DNA from: Eopsaltria australis
Taxonomy: Eukaryota; Chordata; Aves; Passeriformes; Petroicidae
Length of the DNA: 64,000 bases
Direction of reading: 5' to 3'
Assembly (NCBI GenBank): GCA_034509425.1
Contig: JAVTVJ010000132.1
Span: forward strand, 2,232,001-2,296,000
In this document: piece by piece, positions 1 to 11,289 of the stretch
Position numbering within the stretch: position 1 is the stretch's first letter
Layout of the letters: each line of letters starts with the position of its first letter
Notes under the pieces: model-generated
Told to the model about the DNA's origin: nothing
What the model saw: the letters and a program-made list of their open reading frames with translations, nothing else
The model's database searches: none
Made by a program: the position numbers and the translations under genes

Positions 1-546
1 CACAAGTCCTGTCAGCAACCTGCTCCAGTGTGGGCTCCTGTCTCCACAGGGCCACAGATCCTGCCAGGAGTCTGCCCCAGCATGGGCTTCCTATGTGGTC
101 ACAGCCTCCCTCAGGCTTGCACTTGCTCAAGTGGAGGGTCCTCCACAAGAGGATCTCTGCTCCACCATGAACCTCCGTGGACTGCAGGCCACAGCTGCTT
201 CACCATGGTCTTCACCAAGGACTACCAGGGGAATCTGCTCTGGCATCTGGAGCACTTGCTTCTCCACTGACCTTGATGTCTGCCAAGTTGTTTGTCTCAC
301 CTATTCTCACACTACACTTCTCTGGCTGCAATTGTTTCTGCACAATAGCTTTTTTCCTCTTCTTAACTGCGTTATCCCAGAGGCATTACTACCATCACGG
401 ATCACTCAGCCGTGGCCAGCAGCAAGTCCATCTTGGAGCTGGCTGACATTGGCTCTGCTGGACATAGGGGAAGTTTCTGGCAACTTTTCACTGAAGTCAC
501 CCTTGTAGCCCCCGTGACCAAAATCTTGTCATGCAATATCAATACA
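1..546 (-). mobile_element. Partial ERV LTR, passerine family (copy 1 of 3), cut by the window edge
   Basis: This stretch aligns along its whole length with the LTRs at 18759-19809 and 61940-62990. It shares the repeated CTGCTCCAG-type internal motifs, the CCTTGATGTCTGCCAAGTTGTTT block, the AGCTGGCTGACATTGGCTCTGCTGGACA block and the AATACA end. It covers only the second half as read on the + strand; the rest lies left of the window. The likely sense strand is minus, because the family then begins TGTATT, has CCAAT boxes early and has AATAAA late. The element sits in an ERICH1 intron, antisense to the gene. Short open frames inside it are shadows. Confidence 0.8.
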
Positions 547-1596
547 TAGAAGAAAACTGAAATTCTGCAATCCGTGATGTTTAAATTTGTTAGACCATGA
601 ATGAGGGAATTCCAGTAGTTAGACAGCAATTATTATAGACATGAATATGGACTTCAGCAGGAGTGCACTCAGAGGGATGTCGGGTTTTGGCTTCTGACCA
701 AGTCTTCCTTGGCTAGAGGGGTTAACCCTCAGAAGTGAGTGTGCAGGAAGAGCAGTCAGTTCAGGGTCAGAGATAACTTTAAAACTTGGGCTTTGTGTAC
801 AGGGATAAGATCTGAGTAAAGAAGCTCAAAATATGGCTTAAAAAGAAAGAGGGACTTATTTCCTATGACATCTGAGGCTTTTGAAGAATTAGATAGTAAG
901 GAAATTATAATGTAGCAAGGGAACAACAGAACCAAGGAAGACTGTTAAAGAGATTGGAAATTACTGACTAAGGTCACTGTTGCCTTGTATGCTTTTCCTA
1001 TAAAGTCGATGTCCCAAACTGAGCTAGCAGTAAGATACTCCAAAGGAGGAGAGTGTTTAAGGAGGAGAAAATAGATGAGTCAAAAACAGATGCCTAGTGT
1101 TTTTAAAGCATGGCACTGTCATGAATGGATATCATCAATATAAACAGTACCATCTTTCATTGTAAATTATGTGCATTCTTCTTGTGTTCTTGGTCAAATC
1201 TACAAACCGGTGGTGTACGACTCTTTGGGGAGCTCTCTCATGCCATGCTGCCCAGTCTGCCCATATTGTTTTTCACTCCGGGGTTTCTTTTGACCTTACT
1301 CTGCGTAGAACCATATTACCTGCCTTAAGAAAGTAAATGAGATGTAAAGTATGTAGCATGAAGGAGAATACAATCTTTATTGAAAGCAGAAGAGGAAAAA
1401 GCTTGTCTTGTTATTGCATTCAGAAAAGTTCACTTTGACATTGTAGTAGTGAAAGACATTGTAAGCATAAAAGTAAGGTTAGAGTCACTCAGGTATCCCA
1501 GAATTTGAAGGGTGTCATATTTCATTGTATGCACTTCTAAAATGCTTATTACAGATATTCTTGTTTACAGCTCTCATGTCTCTTTTGAATCTGCAG
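547..1596 (+). other. ERICH1: ERICH1 intron, non-coding
   Basis: About 1 kb of intron between the truncated LTR and the first visible ERICH1 exon. I see no recognisable repeat or exon here. A pyrimidine-containing stretch ending in CTGCAG at 1591-1596 is the acceptor used; a second AG at 1569-1570 (TTGTTTACAG) is a possible alternative acceptor. Confidence 0.6.
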
Positions 1597-1974
1597 AAGA
1601 GGAATATCAAGGGCAAACCAAGAGAAAGCGCATTCGAAGGAAGAAACAAAAGAGCAGTTTACAAATCTCTAGTAATTTACATGGAGAACAAGCAGATTCA
1701 GGAATGCAGGAGACTGTTGTTCAAGATAATTTACAGCTGCAGCAAACAGACGGTCCCAAAATAAGCAAAAACAAAAAGAGGAAAATGAAAAAGAAGCGAC
1801 AGAAAGAAAAAAAGAGAGCAGCTGGCTTAGTAACAAAAACTATCAGTGTGGATTTTACATATCAGCCTGACAAAAACAACAAAGAAGAAGCAGCAGGCTT
1901 AAAAGACATAGATGAAAAGGCAGATAGCATTCTGGACTTCCTGCAGGCAACACAACAAATTTATTTTGCTGACA
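1597..1974 (+). CDS. ERICH1: ERICH1 coding exon: basic, nuclear-signal-like central region
   Basis: An internal exon of 378 nt in the frame GAG GAA TAT CAA, bounded by acceptor CTGCAG and donor A|GTATGT. It starts with 2 nt and ends with 1 nt of split codons (phase 1 at both ends). The protein begins EEEYQGQTKRKRIRRKKQK, followed by a second basic cluster ISKNKKRKMKKKRQKEKK (about 1761-1815), then FTYQPDKNNKEEAAG, and ends SILDFLQATQQIYFAD. The order of the KRRRIRK-like motif, SKNKKRK motif, YQP motif and ILxFLxxTQxxYF motif matches mammalian ERICH1 as I remember it. The long Glu/Asp repeat block that names the human protein is missing: only about 20 residues separate YQPDK from EKADSILDFL. 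ERICH1 function is poorly known; the basic clusters suggest a nuclear or nucleolar location (inference). N-terminal exons lie outside the window. Confidence 0.9.
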
Positions 1975-4545
1975 GTATGTACCACTTTTTCTCCTTTCTT
2001 TTTATGAGTATTACCACACACGGGAAAATGAATATGCATTTATTACTGCTGTAAAATGGGACAAATCTATTAAAGAAGTGTCTCTCTTGAAGAGAGACAT
2101 GTGAGAAGAAGTGAGACATGTGAGTACCTAGTATTTGTCCCAATTTCTGGTGTGTACATAAATATGTAAGGATTCACATCAGTATAAAAAAACTGTGGTC
2201 CTTTGTCTTTAAAAATATATGTGATGTTCCTTGCTCTTCTCTTAAATGTTCCAATGCACTTGGGACAAGTGGTTAAAAATTATTTTCCCTCTGCAAGCAA
2301 ACATCCAGAAGGATTACTTGCTTTCAGAGAACTTCAAACAAGGGCAATTGCTATCCTAAACTACTTTCATGCTTAGTATCTCTGAACCAATCTACTTTTC
2401 AGAATGTTCTCCTTCCCAGGAGGAGATTTATTTGTATTCTATAAGGAAATCTCGACAGACAGCATGTAAAGGAATGGGGAATATACTATTGGCACTGGGA
2501 AAATATATTGGCATAAAATGCTTGTGAACAAGACAAGTGGGAACTGATGCTCAGTGCACATTCCCTAGTACTTTTAAAAGAATTGCATGGATTTATCCCT
2601 AATGGCCTATCCACTGTTCAGTGTGGAGCTGAATGGAGAATATTAAATAGCTTACCTACCTGTATTAGTCTTTCTTAAGGCAGAGCTGTCAGTTTCTAGT
2701 ACCATAAAATTAATCTTTTGGTTACAAAATTACTATAAAAACCTTGTTAAGATGACATCAGGGATTTAATTTTAATTTTTTTCAAGATTTATACATAGAC
2801 TTTTCTTTGCTTAATGTTAAATTTCCTTGCTGCATCAGGTCTTCATACTAAGCCTAGCATTTGAAATCTATCCTACTTTCTCGCTAAGGTGTTTCCATCA
2901 CCAAAATTAAGAATTTTACTATTACACCGTATGGCTAAGTAAATGCAAGCTAAGCTACTTGGCATTTGCTGTAATGGAACTCCAGAGTGACCCAGCAAGG
3001 CTGCAGATTTTTCAAATTCTGCTGTTAATACCTGACCCAGAACAGAAACCTGATGAATTGTCCACAGCTGTGTTGCATGTTGATTTTACGAAAGAGTGTT
3101 GTTGAACTTCCAGCTTTCCTACAAGTCAGGTTCAGATTTTGGCAGTTTTTGACTGACTGGCTCTCGTTTCAAACCAGCAGATTGGAGTGTTGAGCCAGTG
3201 AGGTCCTTGGAATCCACAGAGAGGAATTCTTAGGTGAAAGGAAGTTCATCTGCAGATGAGATATGACATCTATAAATCAGAGTGACTAACTTTCTTGTTA
3301 GGCAAATCCCAGTTTATGTATAGATCTGACATTATGCTGTTTGCCTTTTTCTAGTTGAATTACTTAAACATTCCCAATTTTTTTTTTTTTAATAAAATTG
3401 AAAGCCATTGATTTTAGCAGCATTTTCAAATGGTCACATTGGATTATAATTCTAATACATATGTTCAAAATCTGAATCAGGAAAATTCTGTACTTCTCAG
3501 GTGTCTTGCTGGTAAAAAACAGAATTAAAAGGAGTCTGGTTAAAGGGACAGACAGCACATTGTCACTGGAATGGAAGAGTGAATTTATGGTTTAGTACTG
3601 TATAAACAATTGTATTGGCTGTGGCTAAGCCAGAGTTCATTTGTGCACAGCAGCCCTCACAGTGCCTCGGAAAGGTGTTGATAACGCACCAGAGTTCTGG
3701 CTACTGCTGGGCAGTGCTGGCATCTTATCAGCTCTGTCTCTCCAACATTGCCCTCCATCAAGGGGCTGGGAACGGGCGAGATCCTGGGAGGGGACACAGC
3801 TAGGCTAGCTGACCCAAATTAGCCAAAGGGATATTCCATACCAGATGGCATCAGCTCAGATATAAAGGGAGGGAGGAAGAACAGGGGGCATTTCTTATTT
3901 TAAGATGTTTGCCTTCCAGAGCAGCCACTGCATGGGCTGAAGCCCTGCTTCCTGGGAAATGGCTGAACATCACTCGGTGGTGGAAAATAGAGAATAAATC
4001 TTTTTTCCTCTTTAATTATATGTGTGCAAACATCTGCTAGTTTTGGTTGGGTTTTTTGCAGTTTTGGTTTTTTTTAGCAAACTGCCTTAATACTTGCTTT
4101 TTAAACAAAAACATAAAGGTGCAATATCAGAATAATTGTTTGCCTCCAGAAGTGTTTTGCAGTAGTTCCACAGAGTTGTTCCCTTCTCCAAATATGTGTG
4201 CAGTTTATAATATATTGTGTGTGGGAAGCAAAAACAGTGCTTTGGCCGCAGTACAGTTCCTTCTTCACACCTTATTTCTCTGCTAACTTTGAAAATTAGA
4301 TTCTTCTTGCATTCCTATCATTATGAATCCTGTTTGTCCTTTTTACTCATTGAGTTCTGTAGTTTTCGCTTTATCATTGTTTAGTATTTAACAAAAAATG
4401 TTTATCAAGCTACTCTTAAGTACCTGATATTGGTTGTCTGTTATACTAAAAAGGAAGATGATGTCTTAGGGAAAAAAAGTATAATTAGGAAAATTCTCTG
4501 AGCTCACAGAATATTTTTAACATAGCTTTCTAACTGTTTTTGCAG
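1975..4545 (+). other. ERICH1: ERICH1 intron containing an LTR remnant
   Basis: Starts GTATGT and ends TTTTTGCAG. Apart from the LTR remnant at about 3612-4015 and a T-run near 3380-3391, it is AT-rich sequence in which I recognise nothing. An in-frame stop soon after the exon (2052-2054) shows that read-through would truncate the protein. Confidence 0.75.
3612..4015 (+). mobile_element. ERVL-like LTR remnant, sense to ERICH1
   Basis: It resembles the common avian LTR that starts TGTGCTGGTTTTGGCTGG. Blocks in order are GTGTTGATAACGCACC, CTACTGCTGGGCAGTGCTGG, GGGAGGGGACACAGC, AGCTGACCCAAATTAGCC, GGGATATTCCATACCAG, a TATA box (TATAAA, 3861-3866), CCCTGCTTCCTGGGAAATGG and a poly(A) signal AATAAA (3993-3998). 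It has lost its exact ends and shows no target duplication, so it is an old copy. It belongs to the same family as the interrupted LTR at 18318-19895 but lies in the opposite orientation. Family assignment is from memory of consensus features. Confidence 0.7.
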
Positions 4546-4740
4546 AGAAATCAGAATGCAGAGATGCTGCTGTAAATTCAGCAACTGCCCAAGAGCTCTT
4601 ACAATGCCTTGAATGTCGCACCATCTCTTCCTCAGATGTCACTCATCTGCATCGGCTGAAATCCCTTGTATTGCTACAGGATATTGAGAGGTTGAAGGAT
4701 GCTTTGAAACAATTCCAAGAACAATCCATGATGTCTCCTG
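4546..4740 (+). CDS. ERICH1: ERICH1 coding exon: conserved C-terminal helical region
   Basis: An internal exon of 195 nt with acceptor TTTTTGCAG and donor CCTG|GTAGGT, again phase 1 at both ends. The split codon from the previous exon (A) joins AG to give Lys; the frame continues KSECRDAAVNSATAQELLQC, then SSSDVTHLHRLKSLVLLQD, IERLKDALKQF and ends MMSP plus the first base of the next codon. This matches the conserved ERICH1 C-terminal segment (SDV…LLLLQDxERLKxAL, as I recall the human protein). It looks like a helical domain. Its length and phase would allow it to be skipped without a frameshift. Confidence 0.92.
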
Positions 4741-7700
4741 GTAGGTACTATTCACTCGTGTTCATACACAGATATTTTTTTGTGAATTAAGATTCACACC
4801 ACTTTATTTTTTCAATTAGGAAGCTGTAAATAATGATGTCATAGTAAATATATGCTTATATAAGATATGAAAGCATAATTACTACCAAAAGTACAGTGAC
4901 ATCCCTATTTCCCATATGTTTACAATCAATATGGAAGCTTTTCTCACTTTGCAGCAACTACAGCATGCAAGATGTTTCAGGGGTTTAAACCATTATTTTT
5001 AAAATTTGAAGTGTTAAGATTTAATCATATTTAAAGCATATTTTTACTACATTCCAATGGTAGACCTTTTAAATTGCAGGAATTAAGTTGTTTATCTTGG
5101 AGATTTCACTCCTTCAGCTAAGGATTAATTTTACATACGTAAGAGTCAATAAAACCCATTATTTTATTTCTTCCTGGTCAGCATGTGGCTTCTTTAATAG
5201 AGACTTTGCAAGCTAAATTTTGATTTACAATTTTGGTTTTGTTTAAATATAAGCATCTGGTTTAAGTTTCTTAAAAATACTATCGATAATATAAAAATTT
5301 AAAGTTACTCTTTATAACAAATGATATTCTGAAGTAATTCATAAAAAGAAAAATTGCTGTGTTACTAAATCTTTTCATGCCTGAGGCACAGGCTCTTGTT
5401 CTCTATTATAACCCCTATAGTTTTAGTAGAATCTCTTCTTGGTAATAGTTCTTCAAGTCAACGTGGGATCAGCATGCAGTCCACATGAGGTATTAGATTC
5501 ATTTTCCATGTAGTCTTCATTTAAACAGTCGTTGCTAGTAGTCATTGGAACTTGTGTTGCAGCATCAGACAAAAATCTACAAGATGTGCTGAATTTTCTT
5601 ACCTCCCAACGAATTTAATCAGAGTTGGGAGCACTTGGCTACAGCACGAGAGAATCTCAACCATTTTAGATTGTACTCTTTTGGAGACGGCTGCTTGTAT
5701 TTTCATTAAATAATTTACAGCATGATAGTGGCTAAAGATCCTCATCAAGACTGGAGCCTACTGAATGCTGTGTGTCAGACAGAGAAAAGAGAGAATTCCT
5801 ATCTGTGAAGTTCTGAGCTGATACATTTTGAAAAAGATGCTCTTAGAGAAGTACATGTGTAGTCTTTTAAGGGTAGATATGCAGTATGACAACCCTTAAG
5901 GTTCTGATGGATGTGAAGTAGCCACATACACATGGAATGAAATCCTTCTGCGTATTTCAAGCCTACAACCTACAATCTTAATTATAATCACACCGTCTCA
6001 TTGGATGTAACACACGTGTGCAGACCAAGTAGAGCTCAGCAGGAATCGTGAAAATGGTATTGGTCCTTCATTGAATGAACTAATTCAGCTTCTCTTGATT
6101 AAATCCAAATGGAATTGAAGTGACAACATTCAGGATATTCTTTACTGGTCTTATCTAACTTTTATACAATACAGTTGGGAGTTCTGTTGGGTTTTGCAGC
6201 CTTGAGACAAGCTGCTCTGTTTACTTTTTATAGCAGAAATGTCAAAATGATGACAGAAAACAGAAGCAAATTAAAACCCCTAATTTTCCAATGTATGTAT
6301 TCATCACTTGAAAAAGCAAAAGACAGTTTTCTGAGTGATTTTTAAAATTCATTAATGTTTCTGCTGGTACAGCCTGGAATTGTTTACTCTTCCAGTTGAT
6401 TTTTTTCCCTAGTAACTGCTGTCACTCTGGGCTCAATTCTAATCTCATTCCAAGTTCACAGTGGTGTAACCATAGTAGTTGATTTGATATTCATGAGGTA
6501 CAACAACATAAGAAAGAGGAAAAATACATTCTTATACATTATTAAAGAATAATTAAGCACCTGCTAGTCATTAATTTTCCTCAGCAGACTTTAAAAAATA
6601 CATTCTATTGTAATTCAGGAAATTCAGTGAATGAAAATACAATACTCTGAAACTTTACTTTGAATTAGGCCTTTAATTATACTTTTTTTTCTCCCCTACA
6701 TTTGGCTCAAAATTAGGTCATCTTGTCCAGTGTTGGTTTTTTACATTTTAGTTTTCACTCCCAATGAGCAGGTGATAAGAGTTATTACAAAGACTTGTTG
6801 TATTAACAAATTCAAGTTCTTATTATAGAAAGGCAAATTAGGGCTGTTTACGAAGGTAAAAATGCACAGTACGTAAAGGTAATCTCTAATTTTTTTATGA
6901 CTTTGTCTTATTATCTTGTCTTTTTTCTCTTTATGGGGGTGCGAATTGCTGCAAGGAAAGGTCATTCCATATTAACATGATAAAAAAACCCTTGATTTTA
7001 GGAAGGTGTATTATTTTTACTAAGTAAACATTTTATTCCCTGTAGTTCAAGAAGCAGTATGTTAGCCCTTTTTCCCATGGTTATGGTTCTACTTAGATGC
7101 CATCATCAAGGAAGTAAAGACGGGTGCTATATTTTGTTCAGTTTTATCTTGAATTTCAGGAAGGGAAGAGTAAGAAAAAAATGAGAAGTGATGCATCTCT
7201 TCATATAAGTGCACATTCTCCATTAGTTAAGTTACAAATTATACATACCATTATGTCTTTTATTTCCTCGTATATGTACGTTATGGTTTCATCCAACTTT
7301 CCCCTGGGGTTACCAAGTCTCACCTGACACGCTTATGCCTAATGCTGATAAATGTTTTTTAGAATAAAGCCATGGGCTGCTCAAGGTCTGCAGATTGCAA
7401 ATTCAAAACCACTGGTTCAATGCCATAATTTGGTATTACCTTTGCATCTCTTAGCGTGTTACTCAGATTGGAAATAACAATGCATCCAAAAGAAAAAAGA
7501 AACAAGGAATAAATTTCTGTTTTATCTTAAGCTCTTAGATCCCAGTATTTGCAGTCATATCAAAGAAAGGCCTGACAAGGGTGATGGTAGGGTCCGATAA
7601 ATTTTGCAGGAAAATACTAAGGAGATTCAGACACAAAAATTATCAACAGTAGGTATTATCTTTTAACCTTTCATTTAAATTAGAAAAAATACTTAAACAA

Positions 7701-9156
7701 GAATATCCCTATGGTTCAGAGGTACTGGTTGTTCTGTGTAGTTGTCATCCTCTGTCAGCTTACCTTTTTCTTTGTGCTTCAAATTACTCTATCAAGTTGC
7801 CTTTGACCTTGCATGTGAATGATGAGACAAAGTTGAGGTTGGTCGAGAGTGTTCATGTGAATATGGTGATTTAGAGTGTCATTGTTGTCAGTCTGTAAAA
7901 GAGAACAAAATGCCCTATTACTAGTTCCATTTATTTGGTAGTCTTTAACAAAAAGTACTTACCTCTACCTAAAATCTTCTGTGAGTGCAGGGAAGAGAAT
8001 GTTTAGAAGCGACATAGACATGGATTTCTCAGGATGGGAGCTTTGCTGATCTCTGTTAGTAACAAAGTCCGTGGCTATTAGCAAAAGGAAGCCAGAGACC
8101 TCCATGATCCTCCACAGTGCAGTGGGCAAAGGAGAAGAGCTGTGACTGAAGTAGTGCTCCCTTTGCTGGCTGGAGACTAGCTTTTGAAACCAGAGCTACT
8201 TAATTCCCATTTCACATCAATTATTAAAGCATAGGTGATCGCCTAATTAAAAAAAAGTCATTATCTCCTAATTTATGAACTCATTTATGAACTTCTGCTC
8301 ATCAGCTTCATTCTATAATCTATTAACATTTTCCTTTTGTTGGTTAGTTTCAAATCTCAGACATACTCTTCCCTTGTTGCCTAGGAAATTATCACTTATG
8401 GCAGAGCTAGAAGCTTCTTTTAACTGTCTTTTTTTGGAGAATTGTCATTTATATAAGTCTTCATTGCAGGGGGAGGTACATTTTGCAGACCAGAATTAAT
8501 ACAGTTACTGTGTGCCAACAATGCAGATGCTGGGTATACAGGGGCCTTAAAATGATGAAATTTACACTTCTCTTGTTTGAATGAATGAGCATTCAGAGAA
8601 AAAGAAATTTGAAAATGGTATTAGCATAATGTTATAGAATCATCTTAAATGTGATTATTATGTGATAAGTACAGCAGAAAGTCCTATCATTAAAAATCAA
8701 TAAAGTCACATAGGTAATCTCTGAATTAAGACAGAAGCCATAGCATTTTAAGCCTTTAGTGCAGTTATCTGTACAATATGACTCATTCTCAACTGGGGCT
8801 TCTAGGTACTACTGTAAATTAAATTATGATGTGTGAAATTATTCTCCAGACAGAAAGAAGCCTTGCCCATATGATCATGTCATTTCACATTTTTTCTGAA
8901 TTACTGAATCATAACAAATAGGAAATTTCAAAGTGTACGAACAAAATCGTGTCTTATACAAATGGCTGTCCTCCTAAAATAAAATGCACCTGCTTTTATA
9001 GAAATTCATAGGTATTAGTCTTCAAGCTCCAGTATCTGCATTGGTTTTACTGAAATGTTTGTATTGAATGGAAACAGATGTTCACACAAGTCTTTTTCTT
9101 AGTGTTCAGAAATGTCACAGAGGTATTTCAGGAGGAATATGTTTTCTTTGTTTCAG
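4741..9156 (+). other. ERICH1: ERICH1 last intron
   Basis: A 4.4-kb intron with donor GTAGGT and acceptor TTTGTTTCAG. It is AT-rich and mostly unique-looking. The only repeat I can suggest is a short ancient LINE tail at about 8765-8835. No further exon is supported inside it. Confidence 0.75.
8765..8835 (+). repeat. Possible ancient amniote LINE 3' tail
   Basis: The string CAACTGGGGCTTCTAGGTAC followed by TACTGTAAA resembles the 3' tail of old amniote L2/CR1-like repeats (TGGGGCCTCTAGGTGCTACTGTAATAC type, from memory). It is short and diverged. Confidence 0.4.
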
Positions 9157-9230
9157 ATCATGCCAAGGTAGCCACATCTCTGTTTCACTACTGGATTACA
9201 GATATCCTTCCTGTGAAGAACAGGAAATAA
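9157..9230 (+). CDS. ERICH1: ERICH1 terminal coding exon and stop
   Basis: Acceptor CTTTGTTTCAG is followed by 2 nt that complete an Asp codon with the G from the previous exon. The frame then reads HAKVATSLFHYWITDILPVK, then NRK and stop TAA at 9228-9230. The human protein ends with a closely similar motif (DHAxV…FxYWITxILPxK, recalled), so this is the true C-terminus. The three exons together encode about 215 residues of the protein. Confidence 0.92.
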
Positions 9231-9700
9231 AGCCTTGCCCCTTTGCCCATATGCACGGGATTAAAATTTAATATACAAACTCTGAATCAAGTAGCAATTG
9301 TTCAGGAAGAGCAGTGTAAATACACATTCTACACCTTCAAGTAAATGAATTATTTTTCTGTGTTACAAACGCCAGAAGACAATAAAGGTATAACTACAAT
9401 GTGATTTTTGTGATGGCTTGGTCAAGAGTGTGGCCTGAATCTTCAGCTGCATTAATATGTACATTTCACTTTAGGATAAGGGACTTAACTGGAATGATAT
9501 ATCTCTATCAGGTATTTTGTTTAAGAAGTATAGTATTGTCTTTTTTGTTTGTAAATTTATCATTCCTTTCTGGAAGTTATATTTCTTGACTTTTCTTGTA
9601 TATCTGATTGTCTGGAAAATGGAACTATATTTTTTTATATTTAAACCTAAACAACAATATGTCTGAGGAATGTATTTTTGCTGAATAAACTGCTAAATTG
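9231..9700 (+). other. ERICH1: ERICH1 3' untranslated region with poly(A) signals
   Basis: AT-rich sequence after the stop. AATAAA occurs at 9381-9386 and again at 9684-9689, with another near 10243. The first lies about 150 nt past the stop and would give a very short UTR; the second would give about 480 nt. Which site is used cannot be told from sequence. Confidence 0.6.
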
Positions 9701-11195
9701 TGGACATAGATACGTTTCTACATGTGGGTCATGTACGTCCTGTTTGGAGTTATGCAGAAATTTGGATGTCATTTTCAGAACTTCTCCATGGCTCAGCCTG
9801 CTACAATCCAATGGGTTTCACTGACTGCAGAGTTATGGGACTGGGTTCTCTCTCCCTGATTACTGTGTAATCTGTCTACTGCTGTGTAATATTTCTGCAA
9901 TTGAATTTATCCAAGTGCAGATACTACAGTAAGTAATATCCATGGTTGTAAAATGTTTTAGACTCATGAAGAAAAAAGTGCTTTGTGAGAGGCTCTTCTC
10001 TCAGCTGTATCATTCATCTGACAGGTGATACAGAGCAAACCGTGTCTTACATTTAGGTATGCTAGCTTTGTCATCAGTCAGAGAGGGGCAACATATTTAA
10101 CTCGCCCAACATGTACTTGGAGATATACTACTGATGAGACTATACAAACATTGCATGGGTTTTTTTGTTTTGTTTTTTCTGTTTCATTATATTACTTGAT
10201 ATGTCCTGCTGCAAGGCATTGGTTTAGTGATGCACAAAATCTGTAATAAAAATGCAATCATACCTCTTTCTCATTAATATAAGAAATTAAAAGGGGTTTG
10301 GTAATACACCAAATGTTTGCATGTGCAGAAAAACCAGTCTTATGGCTGAGGGAGCTTTGTGCAGCTCTGAAGAACTTGAGTTTGGTCTCTATCTGCTAGG
10401 AAAGGTATTTAAGCCAGACCTTGCAGAGGGGAAACTAGTAGTGTGTTCCCTGTTTTAATGCTCCTGAATTGCTAACACACAGACATTGAACTGTAGCTGT
10501 GATTTTTCACTGAGATCCTGTGTGTCTTAGTCCCACATCTGAAGAAAGAAGAAAACACCACTTGAATGGGAAGCACCTGGATACCCTCTTAACTGATTCA
10601 TGAGAAATTAATCACTTCATCCTCTCTTTAAGGTTTGAATGTCACACAGTAAATGAGGCCTAGGAACTGCAAAAAAGAATACACAGCAACTCATTAGGTA
10701 AACATCATCTGTCCTAAACACTGAATATGAAAAAAATAAATGAGGTCACGTAATCAAAGACAGACTTTTGAAATGCAAGTACAAAAGAGATCAAAGTAGG
10801 ACCACAAAAATAACTGTACTGTCTGCATTTCCTGATACTTGAGTGACTGTGCTGAGGGAGGTTGTAAAGCTGCTGCCTTGAGTAGACCCCAGGACCTGGT
10901 GATTGTGTCTCCTTGTCCTCTGGATCCCAAGTTGGTGTACCTGGAGATCTGGATGTCAGTGTAGGTGACTCCAGTTTCCACGTTTCCAGGTTCAAAGAGT
11001 AGCAATGCTTAAGCACATGGCTCAGGGACACAGACAACACTCACATGGCTGACTACACAACCCTTTGATCCATTGAATAGCAGGACAGCCACTCTCCTAT
11101 CCCTGCCTGAACCCTGGGCCCTCGTGCCTGCTGTGTGGCTCTCCTGTGCACCAACTAGTCCATCCTGGAACATACTACCGCACGTACAGAAATAT
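9701..11195. other. Intergenic, nothing recognised
   Basis: AT-rich DNA downstream of ERICH1. A further AATAAA near 10243 could extend the ERICH1 UTR. A T-rich block lies at 10160-10182. No exon or named repeat is supported. Confidence 0.5.
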
Positions 11196-11285
11196 TTTCA
11201 CAGAATTACGGAATGGGTAAGATTGGGAGGGACCATAGTGGGGTCATTTGGTGCAGCCTCACTGCTCAAGCAGGGTAAAATTTTG
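11196..11285 (-). repeat. CR1 LINE 3'-end fragment
   Basis: TTCACAGAATTACGGAATGG, then GATTGGGAGGGACC, then GTGGGGTCATTTGGTGCAGC and CTGCTCAAGCAGGGT. This is the reverse complement of a CR1 3' end (ATCACAGAATCACAGAATGG…GGAAGGGACC…CTGCTCAAGCAGGGTC), diverged. Confidence 0.75.
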
Positions 11286-11289
11286 TACT

